Below, piece by piece: positions 1 to 7,724 of a stretch of 11,448 nt of DNA (positions are counted from its first letter, which is position 1; each line of letters starts with the position of its first letter). The DNA is from Tissierellales bacterium (GTDB lineage Bacteria; Bacillota_A; Clostridia; Tissierellales; JASKZW01). The DNA is taken from contig JASKZW010000079.1 of NCBI GenBank assembly GCA_030147425.1, positions 1-11,448 on the forward strand, in the 5' to 3' direction. The notes under the pieces were generated by a model. It did not search any database. It saw nothing but the letters and a program-made list of their open reading frames with translations, and was not told the origin of the DNA. The translations under genes and the position numbers were made by a program.

Positions 1-271
1 TTCCACCATGTAGGGAATTTTTTCCTTCATTTTGTTCTACTTTATAGCTTTTACCATTAATTTCAAAACTTCCTTCTGAAATTCTTCCTGCAACTGGTCC
101 AACTAAGGCTCCTATATGGTGCTGATCTCCAATATAATCTTCATTATTTTGAAAATTTAAAACCCTATTTACTCCCTTAAAGTTTATTTCCTTAACTATA
201 GCACCTAGGTTTAATATCTCTACCCACATGCCTTTAGAGTTTTTTATAATATAAGATTCAATTTTTTCCAT
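1..271 (-). CDS. galM: Aldose 1-epimerase (galactose mutarotase), N-terminal 90 residues, cut by the left edge
   Basis: This gene was found by translating the minus strand from an ATG at 271; the frame stays open to base 1. Mutarotase interconverts beta- and alpha-D-galactose in the cytoplasm, which matters here because LacZ releases the beta anomer and galactokinase uses alpha. The visible part carries the family pattern GPVAGRI at residues 58-64 followed by NSLHGG at 85-90. R63 and H88 are 25 residues apart, matching the spacing of the Arg and first catalytic His of characterised galactose mutarotases. The second His and the catalytic Glu lie in the missing part. About 90 of the usual 330-350 residues are present. 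The start follows the galE stop codon by one base, and an AGAGGG ribosome binding site lies inside the galE end, so the two are translationally close. The family call is firm; galactose specificity is inferred from the neighbours. Confidence 0.93.
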   Translation of the reverse strand, partial: MEKIESYIIKNSKGMWVEILNLGAIVKEINFKGVNRVLNFQNNEDYIGDQHHIGALVGPVAGRISEGSFEINGKSYKVEQNEGKNSLHGG

Positions 272-272
272 C

Positions 273-1241
273 TTAATCCCTCTTACTCATAAAGTTCCAA
301 GCACTTGATATAATAGTTTCCATATCACTATATTTAGGCTCCCAAGCTAGTTCTTCTCTTATCTTCTCTGAAGAAGCAATAAGGACTGGTGGGTCTCCTG
401 GCCTTCTTTCTGATATTTTCACCTTTACTTCTTTATTTAAGACTTTAGAAGTCATATCTATAACTTCCTTTACACTAAAGCCCTTTTCACTTCCTAAGTT
501 ATATATTCTATTTTCCTTATGATTTCTTAGAAAACTAAAAGCTTTAATATGGGCATCAGCCAGATCCTTAACATGGATATAATCCCTAACGCATGTACCA
601 TCCTCTGTAGGATAGTCATCTCCAAATAAGTAAACCTCTTTGTCGTCTCTAACAGCCCTAAGTATATTTGGAATTAAATGTGTTTCTGGGTCATGTCTTT
701 CTCCTATTTCCCCATCTAAGTCTGCTCCTGAAGCATTAAAGTATCTTAGGGAAACATAATTTAGATTATGGATCTTGCTGAACCAATCGAACATTCTTTC
801 CATTACTAATTTAGTCTCACCATATACATTGCTAGGTGATGTCTTATTATCTTCTTTTATAGGGATGTTTTCTGGCACTCCATATACTGCCGCCGTTGAT
901 GAGAATACTATTTTATCAACTTTATATTCAACCATTTTTTCAAGGAGGCACAAAGTACCATAAACATTATTTTCATAGTATTTATAAGGATTCTCCATAC
1001 TTTCGCCTACCAGAGAGTTAGCTGCAAAATGTATAACTCCCTCTATTTGATGTTCAGAGAATACCTTGTCTAAAAAATCCTTATCCCTTAAGTCTCCTAC
1101 TAAAAGCTTTCCACCAAGGACTGCGTCTCTATGTCCTAGACTTAGGTTATCTAATACTATAACCTCTTCATCTTTTTCTAGCAATTCCTTAACTATATGG
1201 GAACCTATATAACCTGCACCACCACTTACTAAGATAGCCAT
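273..1241 (-). CDS. galE: UDP-glucose 4-epimerase
   Basis: This 322-residue cytoplasmic enzyme interconverts UDP-galactose and UDP-glucose with tightly bound NAD, closing the Leloir cycle by regenerating the UDP-glucose that GalT consumes. It is an extended short-chain dehydrogenase. The Rossmann nucleotide motif GGAGYIG is at residues 7-13. The SSTAAVYG strand-turn is at 114-121, with T116 at the usual Ser/Thr catalytic position. The catalytic pair Y140 and K144 sits in NVYGETK. The substrate-loop segment SGADLDGEIGERHDPETH follows at 171-188. Length is normal for the family (about 320-340). The ATG at 1241 lies 13 bases inside the end of galT and has a good AGAGGTG ribosome binding site just upstream. 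That supports this start and suggests coupled translation. Function is very secure; activity on UDP-N-acetylhexosamines cannot be judged from the sequence. Confidence 0.97.
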   Translation of the reverse strand: MAILVSGGAGYIGSHIVKELLEKDEEVIVLDNLSLGHRDAVLGGKLLVGDLRDKDFLDKVFSEHQIEGVIHFAANSLVGESMENPYKYYENNVYGTLCLLEKMVEYKVDKIVFSSTAAVYGVPENIPIKEDNKTSPSNVYGETKLVMERMFDWFSKIHNLNYVSLRYFNASGADLDGEIGERHDPETHLIPNILRAVRDDKEVYLFGDDYPTEDGTCVRDYIHVKDLADAHIKAFSFLRNHKENRIYNLGSEKGFSVKEVIDMTSKVLNKEVKVKISERRPGDPPVLIASSEKIREELAWEPKYSDMETIISSAWNFMSKRD

Positions 1242-2572
1242 TCTCTCACCTCTTTTTCTAGTATTGAATAAGCATCTCTTTTAAACACTCCACAATTCTT
1301 TAAAATCTCTACAAATACCTTGCCCATTTCTCTTTGCTTTTCCTCGTTTAAATTTTCATTTAAACGAGCTGGTAAAATTGCCATACCCATAACTTCAATC
1401 AAGCCTATATTCTCTTTCTTTATATGATGATACTTTTCCTCAGCATGGAAAATTCCATAAGGATTATCCTCATCGGTCCTATTATTTCTTAAAGAAATGT
1501 AAAGATTATATTCATCCCTATCCTTTCTCATAACTAGAGTTGAGGTGTTATGGTTAATATCTCCACTATGGGATTGAATATTTAAATCCTGGTTATTATA
1601 ATCTTTCCAAGTCTCAATTATTTTATCAGCTAAATCTAGTAAGATATTCCTATCCTTAGTTCTTAACCTTAAAGTAGTAACTGGCCAATCTAAAATATCT
1701 AATTCATACTTATGACTACTAATAGTAGAGTAAACTTTAGCTTTTTCTATTGGAAAACTATAATTTCCTCCCTGAAAATGATTGTGATTTAAGATAGATC
1801 CTCCTACTATAGGTAGGTCTGCATTAGAACCTATAAATAATTCTGGGTACTGGTCTACAAAATCCGAAAGCCTTTCTATTGTGGCCCTATTAATTTCCAT
1901 ATCCTCATGTTTCTCCGATAAAACTATTAAGTGCTGCCTATAATATACATAAGGCGAAAACTGAATATACCAGTTTTCATCTTTTAATCTAATAGGTAAA
2001 ACCCTATGATTACTTCTTTCAGAAAAACCTGGCCTTCCCTTATATCCTATATTTTCTAAGCATATAGGACATTTAGGATAGTCTACAGATTCTTTATCCT
2101 TTGCACTAGCTATATCTCTTGGATCTTTTTCTGGCTTAGAAAGATTTATAGTTATTTCAATATCTCCATACTCAGATTCATGAATCCATTTTTTATTTTT
2201 AGCTACTTGATCCGCTCTTATATATAAAATATCCTTTGAATATTCATAAAACCAATCTATGGCTTTCTCTGGTCCTTGATTTTCTAATATAGCTTTATAT
2301 TTCCTTACTATTTCTGAGTTTCTAGGTGTTAAAGCTCCCATTATCCTACTAACAAACTTTTCTAAAGGCAAATTTAAATCATCTTCCTTATAAAGAATCT
2401 CTATAGCTTCCAATATAGGGTAATTTTTATCACTTTTATAGGAGTCAGAATAGTCTATATCAAGCATATGAATTAATTCATTTCTTGCTAGTATACTGTC
2501 TAGCTCATCTATTAATTCTTTTTCTAAACCATAATTTATAATTGAACTTAAAGCATTTAAAACTTCTGACAT
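1229..2572 (-). CDS. galT: Galactose-1-phosphate uridylyltransferase, class II (Gram-positive type)
   Basis: The enzyme transfers UMP from UDP-glucose to galactose-1-phosphate, giving UDP-galactose and glucose-1-phosphate, through a uridylyl-histidine intermediate. The family is recognised by CPICLENIGYKGRPGF near residues 168-183, SPYVYYRQH near 206-214, and the run GSNADLPIVGGSILNHNHFQ at 248-267. The last run ends in the active-site pattern H263-x-H265-x-Q267, with H265 the expected nucleophile. C168 and C171 resemble the metal-binding cysteine pair of class I enzymes. At 447 residues it is somewhat shorter than many class II enzymes (about 490-510). The N-terminal helical region and central core are both present, so it does not look broken. 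The ATG at 2572 has an AAGGAAGTG ribosome binding site and starts 14 bases after galK. Its last 13 bases overlap galE. The 3' part contains a notable inverted repeat, listed separately. Confidence 0.95.
   Translation of the reverse strand: MSEVLNALSSIINYGLEKELIDELDSILARNELIHMLDIDYSDSYKSDKNYPILEAIEILYKEDDLNLPLEKFVSRIMGALTPRNSEIVRKYKAILENQGPEKAIDWFYEYSKDILYIRADQVAKNKKWIHESEYGDIEITINLSKPEKDPRDIASAKDKESVDYPKCPICLENIGYKGRPGFSERSNHRVLPIRLKDENWYIQFSPYVYYRQHLIVLSEKHEDMEINRATIERLSDFVDQYPELFIGSNADLPIVGGSILNHNHFQGGNYSFPIEKAKVYSTISSHKYELDILDWPVTTLRLRTKDRNILLDLADKIIETWKDYNNQDLNIQSHSGDINHNTSTLVMRKDRDEYNLYISLRNNRTDEDNPYGIFHAEEKYHHIKKENIGLIEVMGMAILPARLNENLNEEKQREMGKVFVEILKNCGVFKRDAYSILEKEVREWLS
1343..1368 (-). 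repeat. 11-bp inverted repeat with GAAA loop inside the 3' end of galT
   Basis: Bases 1343-1353 are the exact reverse complement of 1358-1368, separated by four bases. In the galT mRNA this reads as an 11-bp perfect stem closed by the loop GAAA, which fits the GNRA class of stable tetraloops. It falls within codons for about residues 402-410 of GalT, some 100 bases before the galE start. No U-run follows it, so it is not an intrinsic terminator. Whether it functions in RNA stability or translation is unknown. Confidence 0.6.
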
Positions 2573-2586
2573 AAAAACACTTCCTT

Positions 2587-3729
2587 TTAAAGTTTTCTTA
2601 CACCATCACTAGGGTTTGAAGGATAAACTTCACAATTTAGACCAACTTTTTCCTTATATCTTTTAGTTATTTCTTCTTCAAAATTTTCAACCTTACCATC
2701 TTCTACTAAAGCTATTGTTGACCCTCCAAAACCTGCTCCTGTCATCCTTATTCCATATACTCCGTCTATTTTACTAGCTTCTGATACTAGGGTATCTAGT
2801 TCCTTACCAGTAACTTCATAATCATTTTTTAAAGAATCATGGGATTCGTATAGGATTTTGCCTACCTTTTCTTTATTTCCTTCTTCCATAGCTTTTATCA
2901 TCCTATAGACCCTATTGTTTTCACTAACTACATGTCTAACCCTTCTTTTTAATACAGGGTCTTCTAGTTTAGATAAGGCCTCATCTAGATTATCCATATC
3001 TAATTCACAAAGGTTCTTTATGTCAAAATCTTTTTCTAAGATGGATAAAGCTTTTTCACATTCAGCCCTTCTTTCATTATACTTTGAATCTGCTAATTCC
3101 CTTTTTTTGTTAGAATTTATAATTATAAACTCCGCACCATCAATATTAGCTTTTGCATATTCATATTCTAAAGTATCACAATCTAAAAGAATGGCGTGAT
3201 TCTTCTTGCCCATTGTTACTGCAAACTGGTCCATTATTCCACAATTAACACCTATATACTCATTCTCTACCTTTTGACTTAATAAAGCCCACTCTTTCTT
3301 TTCTAGATTTATATTATTTAAATCTACTAGAACCTGACAAGTTAATACCTCTATTGCTGCAGAAGATGACAATCCAGCTCCTCCAGGAATATTTCCAGAG
3401 TAATTAATTTCTACTCCAGATAGGTTATAACCTCTATTTAAAAACTCTTTCATTACTCCTTTTGGATAATTTGCCCAATCATGACTTAAATCAAAATCTA
3501 AATTATCTAAACTAAGTTCTACTTCTAAGTCCATATTAGTACTAGTTAATATTATCTTGTCATCAGGTCTTAATTTAGCAGCCGCATAAATTCCATGCTC
3601 TATAGCATATGGTAAAACCTTACCACCATTGTAATCGATATGCTCTCCTATTAAATTCACCCTGCCAGGACAAAAGTAAATTGAGTAGTTAGGATTTTTT
3701 TTATATTTATTTAAAAATTGATCTGACAT
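2587..3729 (-). CDS. galK: Galactokinase
   Basis: This 380-residue GHMP-family kinase phosphorylates alpha-D-galactose at C1 with ATP, the committing step of the Leloir pathway. The galactokinase signature GRVNLIGEHIDYNGG is at residues 22-36, supplying R23 (catalytic) and E29, H30 and D32 (sugar binding). The GHMP ATP-binding glycine/serine loop GGAGLSSSAA is at 116-125. GIMDQF at 164-169 contains the catalytic Asp D167. GHMP motif 3, MTGAGFGGS, begins at 329 near the C-terminus. Length is typical (about 380-400). The ATG at 3729 has a TAGGAGTG ribosome binding site that overlaps the stop of the upstream ATPase gene, 11 bases away, so the two are almost certainly in one transcript. The sugar-binding residues favour galactose over N-acetylgalactosamine, but that last point is inference. 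Confidence 0.97.
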   Translation of the reverse strand: MSDQFLNKYKKNPNYSIYFCPGRVNLIGEHIDYNGGKVLPYAIEHGIYAAAKLRPDDKIILTSTNMDLEVELSLDNLDFDLSHDWANYPKGVMKEFLNRGYNLSGVEINYSGNIPGGAGLSSSAAIEVLTCQVLVDLNNINLEKKEWALLSQKVENEYIGVNCGIMDQFAVTMGKKNHAILLDCDTLEYEYAKANIDGAEFIIINSNKKRELADSKYNERRAECEKALSILEKDFDIKNLCELDMDNLDEALSKLEDPVLKRRVRHVVSENNRVYRMIKAMEEGNKEKVGKILYESHDSLKNDYEVTGKELDTLVSEASKIDGVYGIRMTGAGFGGSTIALVEDGKVENFEEEITKRYKEKVGLNCEVYPSNPSDGVRKL

Positions 3730-3740
3730 TTATAACACTC

Positions 3741-4853
3741 CTAACTAAGTATTGATTCTTCAGTTTCTATATCAAACAAATGAATTCTATTTTTATCAAA
3801 AGCTAAATCTACAATATCTCCTCTTTTTGCATTTGAGCGAGAATCTACCCTTGCTATAACTTGATTACCTTCTATATCTAAATACAGATAAGTTTCTGAT
3901 CCCATCATCTCTGTAACATCAACCTTAGCTTTTACAAGCGTATCTTCTGATGCTTGAATAAATACTGGATCATCATAAATATCTTCGGCTCTAATGCCTA
4001 GGGTAACTTCTTTTCCTAAGTATCCCTTCTCTTCTAATTCTTTTGCCTTACCTTCTGCTAAGGCTATTTCTACATTTCCAAATTTCAATTTACAATTTTC
4101 TACTGTTCCTGATACTTTAGCATCTATAAAGTTCATCTGAGGACTACCTATAAAGCCAGCTACAAACTTATTTCTTGGCTTATTATAAACCGTCTGAGGT
4201 GTGTCTGCCTGTTGTACTACACCCTTGTCCATAATTACTATTCTATCTCCCATTGTCATAGCTTCTGTTTGGTCATGAGTTACATAAAGGAAAGTTGTTT
4301 CTAACTCTTCATGTAGTTTTGTTATCTCAGTTCTCATTTGAACTCTTAACTTAGCGTCTAAGTTTGATAGTGGCTCGTCCATGAGGAAAACCTTAGGATT
4401 TCTTACAATCGCTCTTCCTAGTGCTACCCTCTGACTTTGACCGCCTGATAAAGCCTTAGGCTTTCTATCTAAAAGATCTTCTATGCCTAATATTGCTGCT
4501 GCTTCCTTTACTTTCTTATCTATTTCTTCCTTTGGATGATTTCTTAGTTTTAATCCAAAAGCCATATTATCGTAAACTGTCATATGAGGATATAATGCAT
4601 AGTTTTGGAAAACCATAGCAATATCCCTATCCTTTGGTAAAACATTATTTACCACTTTATCTCCTATAAGTATCTCACCCTTGGATATTTCCTCTAAACC
4701 TGCTAACATTCTTAAAGTTGTTGATTTTCCACATCCTGAAGGTCCTACTAAAACTATAAACTCTTTATCTTCTATCTCTAAATTAAAATCATTTACAGCT
4801 GTTACATCACCTGGATATATTTTATATACATTTTTAAATGATACCTTAGCCAT
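3741..4853 (-). CDS. ABC transporter ATPase of the MsmK/UgpC/MalK type
   Basis: This 370-residue cytoplasmic ATPase is the energy subunit for CUT1 sugar importers. The nucleotide-binding domain fills about residues 1-235. Walker A is GPSGCGKST at 37-45 (K43) and the Q-loop glutamine is Q83. The signature LSGGQ is at 135-139, Walker B VFLMDE at 155-160 (catalytic E160), and the switch histidine is H193 in THDQTEA. The remaining 130 residues are the OB/TOBE regulatory domain typical of MalK relatives. In many Gram-positives one unlinked ATPase serves several sugar importers; here a copy sits in the sugar cluster, two genes from the permeases, so a dedicated role is likely. A shared role cannot be excluded. 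The ATG at 4853 starts two bases after the lacI stop, with a strong AAGGAGGA ribosome binding site lying inside lacI. Confidence 0.95.
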   Translation of the reverse strand: MAKVSFKNVYKIYPGDVTAVNDFNLEIEDKEFIVLVGPSGCGKSTTLRMLAGLEEISKGEILIGDKVVNNVLPKDRDIAMVFQNYALYPHMTVYDNMAFGLKLRNHPKEEIDKKVKEAAAILGIEDLLDRKPKALSGGQSQRVALGRAIVRNPKVFLMDEPLSNLDAKLRVQMRTEITKLHEELETTFLYVTHDQTEAMTMGDRIVIMDKGVVQQADTPQTVYNKPRNKFVAGFIGSPQMNFIDAKVSGTVENCKLKFGNVEIALAEGKAKELEEKGYLGKEVTLGIRAEDIYDDPVFIQASEDTLVKAKVDVTEMMGSETYLYLDIEGNQVIARVDSRSNAKRGDIVDLAFDKNRIHLFDIETEESILS

Positions 4854-4855
4854 TC

Positions 4856-5893
4856 TTATTCCTCCTTAACTTTACCAGTACTATGCCTCTCTATTAGGCT
4901 GGTTTTAAATCTTATATTTAAACAATCCTTGTCTTTTTTTTCCTCATTTATAATATCTAATAATTTCTCTGCTGCTATTTGTCCTACTTTTTTCATTTCT
5001 AAGTCAACTGTAGTTAGCTTCGGGCTTGTGTACTTAGAAAGTAAGGTATTATCAAAACCTATTATAGATATATCCTCAGGTACTTTCTGATTCATAAATC
5101 TACAAGCTTCTAGTGCTCCTACAGCCATCATATCGTTACATGCAAATATAGAAGTTATGGAGGCATCCTGTTTTAGGACCTCTATGACTTTGTTTTTTGT
5201 CATAGATATTACCTCCATATTATTTCCATCTCCTACAGTTAATACTTTTTTATAGTCTATACTATTGTTTTTTATAAAGTCATAGTATAGGTCTTCCTTT
5301 ATATCATAAGATAAACTTTTATTTCCTCTAATAAATAATATCTTATCATGTCCATTTTCCTTTAATAAGTTAAAAGCTTCATTAGTTCCTATTTCTTCAT
5401 CATAAAATATATGGTGAAATTTATATTTTTCATTAGAACCATTTATTAGCAAAAAGGGCACTTGTTGGCTTATTTTCTGAAAATAGCCATTTTCTATATT
5501 ATTATAAGACGGATCTACTGCTATAATCCCATCCATTCCCCTTGCTATTATATTTTCTATTATATTTTTTTCCTTATCCGAACTACCCTTAGAACTAAAC
5601 AAGGATATAACAAATCCTCTTTTTTCCATTATATCTATTATCTCTTCCCCTACTGTTGTGAAGAAAGGGTTAGTTATATTTGGCACAACTATAGCAATAT
5701 TAAAAGTTTTTTTAGTCTTTAAGCTCTGGGCTATTATATTAGGTTTATAACCTAATTCTTCAATAACCTTTTCTATTTTTTCCCTTGTTTCTTTTTTTAC
5801 AGGATAATTGCCATTAATAACCCTTGAAACAGTAGATATGGAAACTCCAGCTTTTTCTGCTACATCATTCATATTAACTGTCATTATTATCAT
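4856..5893 (-). CDS. LacI/GalR-family transcriptional regulator, probable local repressor of the cluster
   Basis: This is a dimeric DNA-binding regulator of about 345 residues. The N-terminal helix-turn-helix has the family pattern NDVAEKAGVSISTVSRVING at residues 9-28, followed by the hinge helix KPNIIAQSLKT near 50-60. The rest is a periplasmic-binding-protein-like effector domain. It has IVVPNITNPFF at 68-78, FACNDMMAVGALEA in the second half, then VPEDISIIGFDN and the C-terminal SPKLTTVDLEMKKVG segment. The effector is probably a galactoside or galactose, inferred from context only. It lies between the MalG-like permease and the ATPase in the same direction, so it would be co-transcribed with its targets. 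The first ATG (5893) is only three bases from the AAAGG ribosome binding site. The ATG at 5884 gives better spacing and a more usual N-terminus, so the true protein may be three residues shorter. Confidence 0.94.
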   Translation of the reverse strand: MIIMTVNMNDVAEKAGVSISTVSRVINGNYPVKKETREKIEKVIEELGYKPNIIAQSLKTKKTFNIAIVVPNITNPFFTTVGEEIIDIMEKRGFVISLFSSKGSSDKEKNIIENIIARGMDGIIAVDPSYNNIENGYFQKISQQVPFLLINGSNEKYKFHHIFYDEEIGTNEAFNLLKENGHDKILFIRGNKSLSYDIKEDLYYDFIKNNSIDYKKVLTVGDGNNMEVISMTKNKVIEVLKQDASITSIFACNDMMAVGALEACRFMNQKVPEDISIIGFDNTLLSKYTSPKLTTVDLEMKKVGQIAAEKLLDIINEEKKDKDCLNIRFKTSLIERHSTGKVKEE

Positions 5894-5901
5894 CTACCTT
5901 T
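5894..5901 (-). promoter_or_regulatory. Ribosome binding site of the LacI-family gene, bearing on start choice
   Basis: The minus strand reads AAAGGTAG directly before the ATG at 5893. The GG is three bases from that ATG but twelve from the ATG at 5884. Aligned with the full AAAGGAGG consensus, the site points to the second ATG. Both starts are in frame, so only the first three residues are in question. Confidence 0.5.
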
Positions 5902-5920
5902 AAATTAAGCTTTAATAGAC

Positions 5921-6745
5921 TTATCCTTTTATTCCTGTATTACTTATACCATCTACTAATTCTTTTTGTGCAAAGAAGAATATTACTAGTGGTGGTATAG
6001 TTACTAAAGTAGTTATAGCCATTATAGAAGGTATATCTGCACCGTGCATACCTTTAAATTGAGCTAATCCTAATGGAATTGTGTACTTAGATTGATCATT
6101 TAAGAAGATTAATGGTCCTAAATAATCATTCCATGCACCTAATATGTTAAATACTGCAACTAAAACTATTGATGGTATTGATAATGGAACAAATATTCTA
6201 GTAAATATTTGTAATCTACTAGCTCCATCAATTATCGCTGCTTCTTCTAATTCTTTTGGTATACTCATCATAAACTGTCTTAACATGAATATATAGAATG
6301 GTGCTCCAAACCAAGATGGAACAATCAAAGGTTTCAATGTGTTAATCCATCCTAAAGCATTAAACTGCATATATTGAGGTATCATAGTAACGTCCCATGG
6401 AATCATCATGGTAGAAAGTAGAATCATAAACAAAATATCTCTTCCTTTAAAGTCAAACCTAGCAAAACCATAGGCTACTAGGGATGATGATATAACCTGA
6501 CCTATAGTACCTAATATTACTACTAATAATGTATTCTTTAAAAACAAACCAAATGGTTGTGATTCCCATGCCTTAGTAAAGTTTTCCCACTTAGCTTCTG
6601 ATGGAAATAGCTTTGGTGGGTAAGTAAAGATTTCACTCTCTGGTTTTATTGCTGTTGTAAGCGTCCAAATAAAAGGCAATATAAACATTATTGAGAATAA
6701 AATTAACAAAGCATAGGTGATTACTTTTTCTCTTTTGCTTTTCAT
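5921..6745 (-). CDS. CUT1 sugar ABC transporter permease, MalG/LacG-like
   Basis: This 274-residue inner-membrane protein is one of the two pore subunits of the importer. About six hydrophobic segments are visible, roughly at residues 9-31, 72-94, 104-125, 138-160, 190-208 and 241-259. The EAA loop, which docks the ATPase, is at 168-187 and begins EEAAIIDGASRLQIF. The C-terminal ending with FAQKELVDGISNTGIKG is highly characteristic of MalG-type permeases and separates it from the MalF-like partner. The ATG at 6745 follows a strong AGGAGG site, and the gap to the upstream permease is 36 bases. Substrate cannot be read from the permease itself; the neighbouring lacZ and gal genes suggest lactose or another beta-galactoside. 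Confidence 0.96.
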   Translation of the reverse strand: MKSKREKVITYALLILFSIMFILPFIWTLTTAIKPESEIFTYPPKLFPSEAKWENFTKAWESQPFGLFLKNTLLVVILGTIGQVISSSLVAYGFARFDFKGRDILFMILLSTMMIPWDVTMIPQYMQFNALGWINTLKPLIVPSWFGAPFYIFMLRQFMMSIPKELEEAAIIDGASRLQIFTRIFVPLSIPSIVLVAVFNILGAWNDYLGPLIFLNDQSKYTIPLGLAQFKGMHGADIPSIMAITTLVTIPPLVIFFFAQKELVDGISNTGIKG

Positions 6746-6781
6746 ATAATTCCTCCTGAATTAAATATACTTTACAAGATC

Positions 6782-7708
6782 CTAAGCTTTCGCTTTTTTC
6801 TTTTTCTTACTTTTTACTTCATTCTCATAGTAAACCCACACAGCTGATGATCTAAATATTAACATGGTTAGTGATAATATTATTAAGAACATAAACCAAG
6901 CATTTGCTGCTGAATATCCCATTTTATAATGCTTAAATGCATTGTTATAAACATGCATCGCATAGAAGTATGTGGATTTCATAGGACCTCCACCGGTCAA
7001 GAGCAATGCTAGTGTCATTTGCTGAAATGCTGAAATTACTGTTGTAACTAGGTTAAATAATATAGTTGGTGATAACATTGGTAATGTTATCTTGAAAAAC
7101 TGTTGAACCCTGTTAGCTCCATCTATTGATGCAGCTTCATATAATTCTTTAGGTATATCTTTTAAACCTGCTAAAAATACTAACATTAATGTACCTTGTC
7201 CCCATAAACTTGCAATTACCATGGCAATGATTGACCATTTTGGGTCTCCCAGCCAGTTTGGCCCTTGAATCCCCAATAATGATATTATATAGTTTAAAAT
7301 TCCGTATTCGTAATCAAAAACCCATGACCAAATCATAGCTAATGATACTCCAGATATTACTGAAGGAATATAGAATATAGTTCTGAAAATTGATAGGCCC
7401 TTAACTTCTTTGTTTAGTAACATAGCTAAAAATAGTGCTATTATAAGATTTAATGGCACAAAAACTACAGCGAATTTTAAAGTTACTCCTAATGATTTCC
7501 AAAATAATGGGTCATCAGTAAACATAGTTATATAGTTTTGAAAACCTACAAAAGTAGGTTTTCCAACTATAGGCCAATCAAAGAAACTCATAACTAAAGA
7601 AAATACCAGGGGTCCTAATGTAAAAATTAGGAACCCTAATATCCATGGCATTATAAATAAATAGGGAATTATATTTCTCTTTTTAGTTTTCTTTGAATTA
7701 CTCGCCAC
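6782..7708 (-). CDS. CUT1 sugar ABC transporter permease, MalF/LacF-like, GTG start
   Basis: This 308-residue inner-membrane protein is the second pore subunit. A short basic N-terminus (SKKTKKRN) precedes about six hydrophobic segments, roughly at residues 14-41, 74-98, 107-131, 157-180, 212-235 and 267-287. The EAA ATPase-docking loop is at 191-210, beginning EAASIDGANRVQQF. The tail KKKKKAKA is strongly basic and presumably cytoplasmic. The start is GTG at 7708, supported by an AAGGGGG ribosome binding site seven bases upstream and by the usual N-terminal length. It starts 16 bases after the binding-protein stop. Two short perfect inverted repeats lie inside this gene and are listed separately. 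Confidence 0.96.
   Translation of the reverse strand: MASNSKKTKKRNIIPYLFIMPWILGFLIFTLGPLVFSLVMSFFDWPIVGKPTFVGFQNYITMFTDDPLFWKSLGVTLKFAVVFVPLNLIIALFLAMLLNKEVKGLSIFRTIFYIPSVISGVSLAMIWSWVFDYEYGILNYIISLLGIQGPNWLGDPKWSIIAMVIASLWGQGTLMLVFLAGLKDIPKELYEAASIDGANRVQQFFKITLPMLSPTILFNLVTTVISAFQQMTLALLLTGGGPMKSTYFYAMHVYNNAFKHYKMGYSAANAWFMFLIILSLTMLIFRSSAVWVYYENEVKSKKKKKAKA
7071..7091. repeat. 9-bp inverted repeat, 3-base loop, inside the MalF-like permease gene
   Basis: Bases 7071-7079 are the exact reverse complement of 7083-7091. The arms lie in codons for the conserved EAA-loop segment KITLPMLSP, so protein conservation plus AT-rich codon use may be the whole explanation. Confidence 0.4.
7540..7563. 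repeat. 10-bp inverted repeat, 4-base loop, inside the MalF-like permease gene
   Basis: Bases 7540-7549 are the exact reverse complement of 7554-7563, with a four-base A loop on the plus strand and U loop in the mRNA. It encodes the region around GKPTFVGFQ (residues 49-57). No U-run follows the stem in either direction, so it is not an intrinsic terminator. It may be a chance result of codon choice. Confidence 0.45.
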
Positions 7709-7724
7709 AATTAATCCCCCTTAA

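Noticed and set aside
2045..2069. 8-bp inverted repeat with a 9-base loop in galT
   Set aside because: The arms are short and A/T-rich; several such repeats are expected by chance in 11 kb. A similar 8-bp pair at 5181-5206 was dropped for the same reason.
5904..5916. Small A/T dyad (ATTAA, 3-base gap, TTAAT) ahead of the LacI-type gene as an operator
   Set aside because: The arms are five bases of A and T only, expected many times by chance in this composition, and there is no CG centre.
5894..5960. Internal promoter for the LacI-type gene in the end of the MalG-like permease
   Set aside because: A TATAAG hexamer is present but the best upstream partner matches the -35 consensus poorly with a 19-base spacer, and the sequence is explained by conserved permease codons.
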